Below, one piece after another: positions 1 through 7,710 of a stretch of DNA of 39,888 nt. The DNA comes from an uncultured Collinsella sp. (lineage in GTDB: Bacteria > Actinomycetota > Coriobacteriia > Coriobacteriales > Coriobacteriaceae): contig USBA01000001.1 in NCBI GenBank assembly GCA_900552735.1, forward strand, positions 1 to 39,888, in the 5' to 3' direction. Both the position numbers and the translations under genes were made by a program. A model generated the notes under the pieces. The model was given only the letters and a program-made list of their open reading frames with translations, was not told where the DNA came from and made no database searches. Within the stretch, counting starts at the first letter, position 1, and each line of letters starts with the position of its first letter.

Positions 1-365
1 AGATGGGCGAAGCGAGTGTAGTTGATCCCGAGAGCGGCTGTATCTTCACTCTGTGGCTCAACACCGATCTGACGTTTACGCCCGAGGCCACGCCGGCTCC
101 GGTCGACCCCGAAAAGCCCGCGCCGCAGCCTGAGGTCAAGCCTGAGCCCAAGCCCGAGGTGAAGCCCGAGACCAAGCCCGCGGCTAAACCGGTCACGACA
201 ACCACCACGGCCAAGACGGTTGAGAAAACCACGCAGGCCAAGAAGGGCGATGCTGTCCTGGCTACCACGGGGGATACCACCGCGATGACGGTCGCCGCCC
301 TAGGCATCGCCGGCGCAACCGTAGCCGCCGCCGGCATCGCCGCAACCAAGCGCCGCAAGCGTTAG
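1..365 (+). CDS. C-terminal end of a LAXTG-anchored surface protein (5' end outside window)
   Basis: The frame is open from the first complete codon, so this is probably the tail of a longer gene and the ATG at 3 need not be its start. The visible 120 residues have three parts. The first ~30 residues may be the end of a globular domain. A wall-spanning stretch follows that is rich in Pro/Glu/Lys, with repeats such as PEVKPEPKPEVKPE, then Thr/Lys. The end is a sorting tail: motif LATTG (codons 258-272), an Ala/Gly/Val hydrophobic helix and the basic end KRRKR. LAXTG is the motif reported for class E sortases of Actinobacteria. The last ~90 bp are about 90% identical to the end of the gene at 702-7304, indicating paralogy or gene conversion. 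Function beyond surface anchoring cannot be told. Confidence 0.8.
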   Translation, partial: MGEASVVDPESGCIFTLWLNTDLTFTPEATPAPVDPEKPAPQPEVKPEPKPEVKPETKPAAKPVTTTTTAKTVEKTTQAKKGDAVLATTGDTTAMTVAALGIAGATVAAAGIAATKRRKR

Positions 366-401
366 GTTTTGGCGGCGGCGCCCATCCTCGGCTTTAGCAA
401 A

Positions 402-539
402 ATCTCAATCTGTAACACCAAGCCAGTCAAAACGGCCCTAGATGTTACAGATTGAGATGAACCGAATGGCCGTCAATCTAATGTCTCGATCTGTAACACC
501 AGGCGGGGAATTTGACCTCTAACTGTTACAGATCGAGAC
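402..539. repeat. Stem-loop array 1: two 57-bp inverted-repeat units
   Basis: The units are 402-458 and 483-539. Each has a 16-nt left arm of the form RTCTCRATCTGTAACA, a 25-nt loop and a right arm that is its reverse complement; both units pair perfectly. A 24-bp spacer separates them, giving a period of 81 bp. The same family recurs at 7341-7558 and 23208-23586. The first unit is closely similar, loop included, to the first unit of the 7341 array. The units lie directly 3' of the surface-protein gene and may be transcribed with it. The rest of 366-701 holds two further hairpins (561-597, 608-641) and the start region of the next gene. Confidence 0.9.
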
Positions 540-560
540 AAACTGGCCGGCCGAGTCCAG

Positions 561-597
561 AACCACCGCAAAGGTGCCTGTCCCCTTTGCGGTGGTT
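561..597. repeat. REP-like hairpin containing the phrase GGTGCCTGTCCCC
   Basis: A perfect 14-bp stem (561-574 with 584-597) encloses a 9-nt loop. The phrase aaaggtgcctgtcccc inside it recurs at 7600-7615 within a related hairpin, at the same place relative to a hairpin array and a paralogous gene end. Similar phrases are known in REP-type intergenic palindromes of many bacteria. It could end transcription of the upstream gene, but there is no clear T-run. Confidence 0.65.
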
Positions 598-607
598 TGC
601 GCAGGTA

Positions 608-652
608 GAACGGTAGGTTCGTATATATGAACCTACCGTTCGCTTTGTTTTT
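608..652 (+). terminator. Hairpin with T-rich tail upstream of the large surface gene
   Basis: A perfect 13-bp stem GAACGGTAGGTTC (608-620) pairs with 629-641 around an 8-nt AT loop. It is followed by gctttgttttt, which fits an intrinsic terminator for the upstream gene. It lies about 60 bp before the ATG at 702, so an operator role for the next gene is possible but less likely. Confidence 0.6.
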
Positions 653-701
653 GAACAACGATTACGCTGGATGACTTTTGGTTTGCAGGAAAGGAACGAC
701 C

Positions 702-3700
702 ATGAGGTGGACTACTGCTCGAGCGCTTTGCCGACGGCTGACGGTTGCCACGGTGACCCTCGCGATGGTGACGGGTTCGTTTCCCGCGGGCGCGTTTGCT
801 GAGGCCCTCAACACCGACGGCACTTTTGTGCAGACGGATAACGGCCAAGCAGCCGACGCCGCTCCCGCCGATTCGGCTGACGCCCAAACGTCAGACTCTG
901 CTTCCGCCGACCCCGCGCCCGATGCCGGCGCCGCCGACCCCACAGTGCTCGATAGCGGTGATACCCCTACGCCCCCGCCCTCCGAGATTGCATCGGCGGC
1001 GGGCCTAACGGGCGCCGGGCAGACCGAGAGCACACCTGCGGGTACGCTCGCCACTGATCTTGTCGAGGGCAAGGAACTCGCCGAGCAGCAGAAGCAAGAG
1101 GAGGCTTCCGGTGCCGAGGCAACCTGGAACGAGGAACTTGGACTCTGGGTAACCTCGAAGGGCACTACGGGCGTAAAGGGTGAATACGACGATGGCTACG
1201 TGGCCGGCGAGCAGACCCCCGCGCAGTACTACTTCTCGATCGATAACCTCACCAACGAAATTTCTATCGAGTATGGCGACGCGGGCATTACCACGTTGGA
1301 GGTGCCCTCGACCATCGACGGCAAAAATGTCGTGAGTCTTAAGGGCATGGGAAACGTTGCGCTCACATCAATTACGTTTGCCCCCGATTCGCATATCTGC
1401 TCTGTGGGCGGTTTGGGCGGCAGCAGCATCAAGGAAATCGCACTGCCCGATTCGGTTGAGGAACTGGGCTGGAATGCGTTTACCGGAAGCAAGACGCTCC
1501 AGACGGTGACCTGGCCCAATAACGCGGCCTTTACCACGATTCCCGAGCAGGCCTTTGAGGGCTGCGAACAACTTGACGACAATGTGGTGGCAACGCTGCC
1601 GCCTTCGGTTAAGACTATCGACTATCGTGCCTTCGCCAATTGTGGCGTGCCGCAGTTCTATGTCTCGGACACAACGGTACTCACCTTTACGCAGATCAAC
1701 GTGCCGGGCACGGTGGAGCGGATTGAGCGCTATGCCTTTGACGGGTGCTCCTTTGTGTCGTCGGTGACGATTGGCGATGGTGTCAAATCTATCGGGGCGC
1801 TCGCGTTCGCCTCTCTTGATCCTGCGATTGCCGGCAAAGAGATTGTGCTACCCAAAAGCGTGGAAATGATAGAGTGGGGAGCTTTTGAGAACACGAGATA
1901 CGGAAACGAGACGAACCATAATGCCGTTGCCCTGCGCGTGATGAACCCCGATCTTCAGTTTGGTGAGGCGGGCTATCCGGGCGACTATAATGAGCGCGTG
2001 ACAATCGATGGCGTAACGTATGCGATTCCCTTTGGTGAAGGCCAGACCATCTATGCCTATGCGACCGATTCGGCTGGCAACCCCTCGATGGTCAAAAGGC
2101 TTGCCGATGCCGTGGCCGATCGCAAGGACTCCGTCGATTCCTCGAAGCCTGCCTACACGTTTGAGTGGATGGGCGAGGCGACCCAGGTGACGGGCAAACT
2201 TCCCCAGAGCGCGACGGCTACACTCATGCAGGCGGGGCAGTCCACGCCGCTGGCGGTTGGCGATGACGGCAGCTTTACAGCGGACGCTCTCTCCAAGACA
2301 GCAGCCACCCTGCGCATTTCGCTCAGCGGTTACTATGACATGGTGCTGGCGCGCCCGGGCGACCAGATGACGGGCACATGGAATATCGGAGAGATTAAGG
2401 CTGAGAACTTTACCAAGATTCCGGCTTCGCGCGCGATTGAACTTAATGTGGCCTATCTCGAACCGGTCGCAGGCCAGGATAAGACCGAACGCATTGAGCT
2501 CGATAGTCTCGATAACATCGATCTGACGGTGAAGAGCGGCGGCAAGACGCTTAAGCCTGCCAAGGGTGACAAGGAAAACGACTTCCGTATCCAGGGCACA
2601 GCGCTCGTGGTGTCGCAGGCCATTGCCGACGCGGACCAGGATCTGGAGATAACGCTCGAGCCTAAAGACAGCCTCAAGCTGGGTGGGGCGACGGCGACGG
2701 CGAAGCCTTCGGCCGGCAAGGTCGATATCGACTTGAAACCCTGGGGCACGGCGACGGTCACGACCAAGGGCGACTACCAGGGCGCCAACCGCGTGCTGGT
2801 GTTCCGTACGTCCGACGGCAAGCTAGTCGCCGACGGCGTCACCTATTTGATGGGTTACGAAGACGATGGCACCACGCCTATCATGAAGGCCGAGACGCCG
2901 CGCCTTAAGGCCGGTTCGTACACCATCGTCGCCTTTAACAAGACGAGCTACGACATCCAAGCGACGAGCTATTCCACGTTTAGCCGCCTAGGGCTGACCG
3001 TGGGTAAGCATATCGCGCAAAAGCAGGTGAAGATTGAGGACGGCAAACAGCTCGACGTGACGCTCGACGTCCCCACGTTTGACGTGGAGACGTATCGTGC
3101 CGAGCGCGGGCTGACGGCGGGCTCGGTTATCGCTGATTCGTCCGCGGTCGTTGGCGCGGAGACCGAGCTGCGCATTCATTACGAGCTCAAGGACAGCCAG
3201 GCTGCCAAGATTGAGATTCCTCTGGCCAAGGATGCCGTCGAGGATGTGTCCGCAGGCGCTCGCGAAGCCGGCGCCAGCTCCGATGCCATGTGGGCTGCCA
3301 CAACTTGGGAGGGCGACAACCTCGTTCTCGATATGAAGAAGAGTGCGGGCGCCGATGTGTTTGTGCGCTTTAAGCCTAAGGCCGCGGGCATCTATGCCGT
3401 CTCGCCGCTTATTACGCTGGGCGAGGTGACATTGCCGCTGGGAAGCATCACGCTTGAGGTTAGCGGATCGCGCATCGAGGTCGACAACACCGACGTTCAC
3501 AGCCTGCTGGGCAATGTGGCCTACGTTTATGCAGCGCCGGGCAAGAGCGTGCAGCTCACCGTGGGGACGGGCTCGTCGGCTGCAAAGTACACCGGCAAGA
3601 CCAATAAACTCGGCCGTGCCAAGATTGAATACGAACTGCCGCAGGATACGCTTGCCGCCGAGCGTGTGACGCTCGAAGCGCGCGTGGGCTCGACCGATGT

Positions 3701-6700
3701 CGCCGCCGCTGCCGCAGAGGTGACGGCTCGCAATTATGTGCGCTATGTTCCGGGTGCTTCGGTCTGGAACTTTGATGTGACGTATCGTGGCGGTACGCAA
3801 AACCTGGTCAAGGACGGCAAGGACACCGGCAAGGGCCTGTGGACCTTCCATCATCTGCCACAAAAGAAGAATGCCTACTGGACCTTTGACATCACGCTCG
3901 AGGTGGGAAACGAAGAGGCCGCCGACACGCTCGACCTGTACGTGGACTGCGTGGATGGCAAGACGGTGACGATTCCTCTGGCTCAAAAGTCGCGCGAGGG
4001 CACCCGCGTGCGCTATGCGGCGGAGTATGTGGACGAGGGTTACCTTAAGCTGCTTAATGAGTTTAACAAGGCGAATGACTCGACCTATGTGAACTGCGGC
4101 AACTTTGAGCAAATCTTTATGCCGCAGACCTACCGCATCTCCAATGCCCAGCTTATGACCATGCTGAGTTTTGACGCCAAAGCTTCGGCCAAAAAGCATT
4201 CCGCCGCGGCCGAGGAGCGCCAGCAGGAGTTCTCGAATGCCGTGCAGCAGTGGCACGAGTATATGATGGATAACTCGTTTAATGATGTCGACGAGGTCTT
4301 TAACGACGCGATTGACCAGATGGTCGCCGATGCGTTTGCCGAAGAGGACAAGGACGGTAAAGAGGACGAAGCCCAAGGTGGAGCTGCGTGTAAGGCTCGT
4401 CGCGCCCCTGCCGCCAGCGACGGCGAGGGTGATGGTGCTGGCAACGACGAGGCCGCGCAGTTTGCGGCTGAGCTCAAGGCCGCGGTCGGCGGGTCGTCGG
4501 CGCTGCTGACCCAGCAGGGCGACAGCTATGGCGTCAATGTGGACAAGATGATCTTTGAGGATGCTTACGGCACCAGCGAGGATTGGTATCAGGAACTCGC
4601 GGCGGCCCAGGGCGCGAACGCTGCGGATGCGGCCGCCATCAAGGAGCTCGTCGACCATGCATCGCGAGCGGAGTTTATTGCCCAGCAGGCCGAGGATCTG
4701 GTGGGCCAGTCGATGGGTATCGGCCAGCTCAACCAATACGGAAGCTGGAATGACGCAACCGCTGCGGCGCTCAACAAGTGTGCGGGCATTAAGGCCAGCG
4801 AGTACAACGGCCAGTCGACGAGCGGGTTTAACGATTTGGGCCAGGTGCTCGGCAGCTCGCTGAGCTACAAGGCGGCTGATGACGATACCGTCAAGGGCTT
4901 TAAGGTCGCCGCGCCCGATGGCGAGCAGACGGCCTATATCGAGTCGGAATTTATCGAGAACTCCAATAACAACAAGAACCAGGCGCTTCTGTTTAACTCG
5001 ATCGCCATGCAGTGCGACATTCTGGACAACCTGTACGACAACTGGAATGTGGTCCATAGCCTCAACAACTCCAAGGTGCGCGGATGGCTCATGGCCTGGA
5101 AGCGCAACGGCGACGTGAGCGCCCATATGAAGCTCATCCGCACGATCCGTTCGCTCAAGAGCTATAAGATCGAATGCGAGATGTTCGGACAGGTCTTTAA
5201 GACCGATGCGTGGAAGGCGGCCGGCCAGGCATTTCCCGCGGCGACCCAGGGCATCGGCATCTTTACCGGCATTTACGGCGTGAACGATGCCAGCAAGAAC
5301 TGGGAGAACGTGAACGTCCGTATGCAGAAGGTGAAGGGCGAGCGCGAGGGCTATGAGCTTCAGCACACGCGCTTGCTTGCCAAGCCCGAGAAGACCGAGG
5401 ACGATTGGAAGTGCATTTACGCGCTGCGTGACGCCATGGAGAAGGCGCGTGCGTTTGAGGATCTGCTGTATCGCCAACTCTGCCACGACAGCACCGATGT
5501 GGCAGTGGGCTCCATTATGACAATCGCCGGCGTGTTGACGGCCGGTTCGGCGGGTACCGTGGTGGGCGCTGCCTATGACGCGGCTTCGACCAGCGTAGGT
5601 TCGGAGCGCGCGATTAAGCTGACCAATGCTGAATGCGCCTACGATGTTGCCTGCGAGCAGGTGGAGCGCGCGTGCCAGAATCGTATTACGGTCAACTGGG
5701 GCGAGCTGACCGATGCCGAGGTCTACAAGGCCAACAAGGACGGCTTGATCTCGGACGAGAAGATGCAGTCGATCTTCGAGGCGCGTTATCGCAATGTGGC
5801 TGCCAAGGCTGCACCCGACCCTGCGGGCGTGGTGTACGAGGGCCTGCTGTCCAATACGGTTGAAGGCGCGACGGTTGAGCTGTGGAGCGCCGACGATGCG
5901 GCCGGTACAAATGCAGTGCGTTGGGATGCCGAGGAGTATGAGCAGGACAATCCGCTTGCAACGGGTGCGGACGGTGCGTACAACTGGAATACGCCGACCG
6001 GCTGGTATCAGGTGCGCGTGACCAAGGACGGGTATGAGGAGGCGCGTTCGGCTTGGCTGCGCGTGCCGCCGATTCAGACTGAGGTGAACATTGGCTTGGT
6101 GTCGACGACGGCGCCCGAGGTGGCTTCGGCCCATGCCTATACCGATTGCATCGAGATTGAGTTTGCGCAGTATATGGATGCGAGCGACGATGCCCTGGTC
6201 GCATTGTGCGCGCAGGGCTTGGGCGACGCGACGTATACGTGGCTCGACAAACAGGACGATCCTAATGGCAAGCCGCTGTCGCGCGTGCTGCGTATTCGCT
6301 ATGCCGATGCGCGTGAGGCGGGCTCGACGGTGGCGTTTGAGCTCGACGGTGCTCGCAACTACGCCGGCACGGCCATGGCGCGCTGGGCAAGTGGCGAGCT
6401 TGTCGTGGGCGTTCGTGCCGACAAGCTCAAGCTCAACGTGGAGCAGGCCGTGACCATGCTTGATGGCAGTGACTTTGAGCTGGTGGCGCACGTGACCGAT
6501 AAGGCGGGTAAGCCGTTTGCGGGCGCAAAGGTTAGTGTTGGGCTGGAGTCCTCGGCTATCTGCTCTGTCGATGCCGCCCAGGCCGTGACGGGCGAGGACG
6601 GCGCGGCGACGTTTGTACTGCATGGTGCTCTGCCCGGTTTGACGACGTTGACGGCGGCGGTGGACGGTACGGCGCTGTCCAAGCAGGTCGACGTTCGCGT

Positions 6701-7304
6701 GTCTGCCGAGGCAGTGCGACCGGCGCGACCGGTGGCGACGATTGGTGCGACGACGTTTGGTGCATGGTCGCCCAAGGAGAACTACATTACGGTGCCCAAG
6801 GGCACGAAGCTGGAGCTTTCGGCCGAGGATGGCGCGACGATTTGGTACACCACCAACGACACCTGTCCCTGCCGTGACGAAGGCCGCGTAAAGTACATCG
6901 AGCCTATTGCGCTCGATAGCAACATGTATGTGCGCATTGCGGCACAGCGCCCTGGCATGTCATACAGTGAGTATTCCGAGCGTCTGAACATTACGATTAC
7001 GGTGACCGATGAGGCGGCGCCTGAGCCGACGCCCGAGCCGGACCCGACGCCTGGCGACGGCGAGCAGGGCGGCGGTGCGGATGGCTCTGGCGGCACCGGG
7101 GTACCTGCGGGCGGCTCGGCTTCGACGACGACCACGGTGACGACGAACAAGTCCAAGGGTAAGGGCAAGAACGGCAAGAAGCCCGGTGGCACGGAGCTTG
7201 CCGGCACGGGTGACTCCGCCGCGATGACGGTCGCCGCCCTAGGCATCGCCGGTGCAACCGTTGCCGCTGCCGGTGTCGCCGCAACCAAGCGTCACAAGCG
7301 TTAG
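702..7304 (+). CDS. Giant LAXTG-anchored surface protein with leucine-rich repeats and Ig-like domains
   Basis: The protein has 2,200 residues from ATG 702, chosen because AGGAAAGGA lies just upstream and a Sec signal peptide follows (basic start, hydrophobic core, cleavage near GAFAEA at ~30-35). A TTG at 678 would precede the signal peptide and is unlikely. In order: an Ala/Asp/Pro-rich low-complexity stretch (35-140); BspA-type leucine-rich repeats (~190-430; units such as IKEIALPDSVEELGWNAF); beta-rich regions; a mostly helical region (~1110-1700) with an acidic, low-complexity break; a carboxypeptidase-regulatory-like beta-sandwich (~1710-1795); a Big_1-like Ig domain (~1905-2005); a beta domain with TIWYTTNDTCP (~2005-2100); a Pro/Glu then Gly-rich linker; LAGTG at ~2166, a hydrophobic helix and KRHKR. 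It is probably a wall-anchored adhesin or matrix-binding protein; the ligand is unknown. Confidence 0.85.
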   Translation: MRWTTARALCRRLTVATVTLAMVTGSFPAGAFAEALNTDGTFVQTDNGQAADAAPADSADAQTSDSASADPAPDAGAADPTVLDSGDTPTPPPSEIASAAGLTGAGQTESTPAGTLATDLVEGKELAEQQKQEEASGAEATWNEELGLWVTSKGTTGVKGEYDDGYVAGEQTPAQYYFSIDNLTNEISIEYGDAGITTLEVPSTIDGKNVVSLKGMGNVALTSITFAPDSHICSVGGLGGSSIKEIALPDSVEELGWNAFTGSKTLQTVTWPNNAAFTTIPEQAFEGCEQLDDNVVATLPPSVKTIDYRAFANCGVPQFYVSDTTVLTFTQINVPGTVERIERYAFDGCSFVSSVTIGDGVKSIGALAFASLDPAIAGKEIVLPKSVEMIEWGAFENTRYGNETNHNAVALRVMNPDLQFGEAGYPGDYNERVTIDGVTYAIPFGEGQTIYAYATDSAGNPSMVKRLADAVADRKDSVDSSKPAYTFEWMGEATQVTGKLPQSATATLMQAGQSTPLAVGDDGSFTADALSKTAATLRISLSGYYDMVLARPGDQMTGTWNIGEIKAENFTKIPASRAIELNVAYLEPVAGQDKTERIELDSLDNIDLTVKSGGKTLKPAKGDKENDFRIQGTALVVSQAIADADQDLEITLEPKDSLKLGGATATAKPSAGKVDIDLKPWGTATVTTKGDYQGANRVLVFRTSDGKLVADGVTYLMGYEDDGTTPIMKAETPRLKAGSYTIVAFNKTSYDIQATSYSTFSRLGLTVGKHIAQKQVKIEDGKQLDVTLDVPTFDVETYRAERGLTAGSVIADSSAVVGAETELRIHYELKDSQAAKIEIPLAKDAVEDVSAGAREAGASSDAMWAATTWEGDNLVLDMKKSAGADVFVRFKPKAAGIYAVSPLITLGEVTLPLGSITLEVSGSRIEVDNTDVHSLLGNVAYVYAAPGKSVQLTVGTGSSAAKYTGKTNKLGRAKIEYELPQDTLAAERVTLEARVGSTDVAAAAAEVTARNYVRYVPGASVWNFDVTYRGGTQNLVKDGKDTGKGLWTFHHLPQKKNAYWTFDITLEVGNEEAADTLDLYVDCVDGKTVTIPLAQKSREGTRVRYAAEYVDEGYLKLLNEFNKANDSTYVNCGNFEQIFMPQTYRISNAQLMTMLSFDAKASAKKHSAAAEERQQEFSNAVQQWHEYMMDNSFNDVDEVFNDAIDQMVADAFAEEDKDGKEDEAQGGAACKARRAPAASDGEGDGAGNDEAAQFAAELKAAVGGSSALLTQQGDSYGVNVDKMIFEDAYGTSEDWYQELAAAQGANAADAAAIKELVDHASRAEFIAQQAEDLVGQSMGIGQLNQYGSWNDATAAALNKCAGIKASEYNGQSTSGFNDLGQVLGSSLSYKAADDDTVKGFKVAAPDGEQTAYIESEFIENSNNNKNQALLFNSIAMQCDILDNLYDNWNVVHSLNNSKVRGWLMAWKRNGDVSAHMKLIRTIRSLKSYKIECEMFGQVFKTDAWKAAGQAFPAATQGIGIFTGIYGVNDASKNWENVNVRMQKVKGEREGYELQHTRLLAKPEKTEDDWKCIYALRDAMEKARAFEDLLYRQLCHDSTDVAVGSIMTIAGVLTAGSAGTVVGAAYDAASTSVGSERAIKLTNAECAYDVACEQVERACQNRITVNWGELTDAEVYKANKDGLISDEKMQSIFEARYRNVAAKAAPDPAGVVYEGLLSNTVEGATVELWSADDAAGTNAVRWDAEEYEQDNPLATGADGAYNWNTPTGWYQVRVTKDGYEEARSAWLRVPPIQTEVNIGLVSTTAPEVASAHAYTDCIEIEFAQYMDASDDALVALCAQGLGDATYTWLDKQDDPNGKPLSRVLRIRYADAREAGSTVAFELDGARNYAGTAMARWASGELVVGVRADKLKLNVEQAVTMLDGSDFELVAHVTDKAGKPFAGAKVSVGLESSAICSVDAAQAVTGEDGAATFVLHGALPGLTTLTAAVDGTALSKQVDVRVSAEAVRPARPVATIGATTFGAWSPKENYITVPKGTKLELSAEDGATIWYTTNDTCPCRDEGRVKYIEPIALDSNMYVRIAAQRPGMSYSEYSERLNITITVTDEAAPEPTPEPDPTPGDGEQGGGADGSGGTGVPAGGSASTTTTVTTNKSKGKGKNGKKPGGTELAGTGDSAAMTVAALGIAGATVAAAGVAATKRHKR

Positions 7305-7340
7305 GGGTGGGTAGCGGCTCTCGTTCTCGGCCTCAGCAAA

Positions 7341-7558
7341 ATCTCAATCTGTAACACCAAACTGCCCAAAACGGCTCTAGATGTTACAGATTGAGATGAA
7401 CTGTTCGGCTGCCAACCTAACGTCTCGATCTGTAACACGTAGCGAGGAATTTGGTCTCTAACTGTTACAGATTGAGACAAAGCGGAGGCGACTGGCACAA
7501 TATCTCGATCTGTAACAACTACAAGGCTCAACGGGCTCCAGGTGTTACAGATTGAGAC
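7341..7558. repeat. Stem-loop array 2: three 57-bp inverted-repeat units
   Basis: The units are 7341-7397, 7422-7478 and 7502-7558, with spacers of 24 and 23 bp (period 81 and 80). Left arms read RTCTCRATCTGTAACA and right arms TGTTACAGATTGAGAY. Unit 1 pairs perfectly, unit 2 has one G-U type pair, and unit 3 has one G-U and one A-C. The array begins 36 bp after the stop codon of the surface gene, the same distance as array 1 after its own gene. The rest of the gap to 7710 holds a REP-like hairpin (7593-7627) and the nfnB terminator. Confidence 0.9.
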
Positions 7559-7592
7559 AAACGCCGGAATTGGTTTGCCGACCAGACCCTAG

Positions 7593-7627
7593 ACCACCAC
7601 AAAGGTGCCTGTCCCCATCGTGGTGGT
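7593..7627. repeat. REP-like hairpin, second copy with GGTGCCTGTCCCC
   Basis: An 8-bp stem ACCACCAC/GTGGTGGT surrounds aaaggtgcctgtcccc. It is a diverged copy of the 561-597 hairpin, and the stem has lost pairing in its inner half. Its position after array 2 mirrors that of the first copy after array 1, so gene end, array and hairpin were probably duplicated as one block. Confidence 0.6.
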
Positions 7628-7644
7628 TTGGGCGGCCGGTATAG

Positions 7645-7683
7645 AAAAAGTCCCCGCCGGGCGTGTGCTCGACGGGGACTTTG
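7645..7683 (-). terminator. Terminator of the nfnAB-like operon
   Basis: On the minus strand the stem AAAGTCCCCG pairs with CGGGGACTTT and is followed by a T-run (TTTTTC). It lies 28 bp beyond the stop codon of the gene at 7711-9120. The inverted repeat could also stop plus-strand transcription arriving from the surface gene. Confidence 0.8.
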
Positions 7684-7710
7684 CCGTTTGATGGCTAGCG
7701 CTGCGGATGA

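Noticed and set aside
2988..6623. 1,211-codon open frame antisense to the large surface gene
   Set aside because: No start signal, signal peptide or recognisable domain. The plus-strand gene has all of these, and G/C-rich third positions commonly open an antisense frame of this kind.
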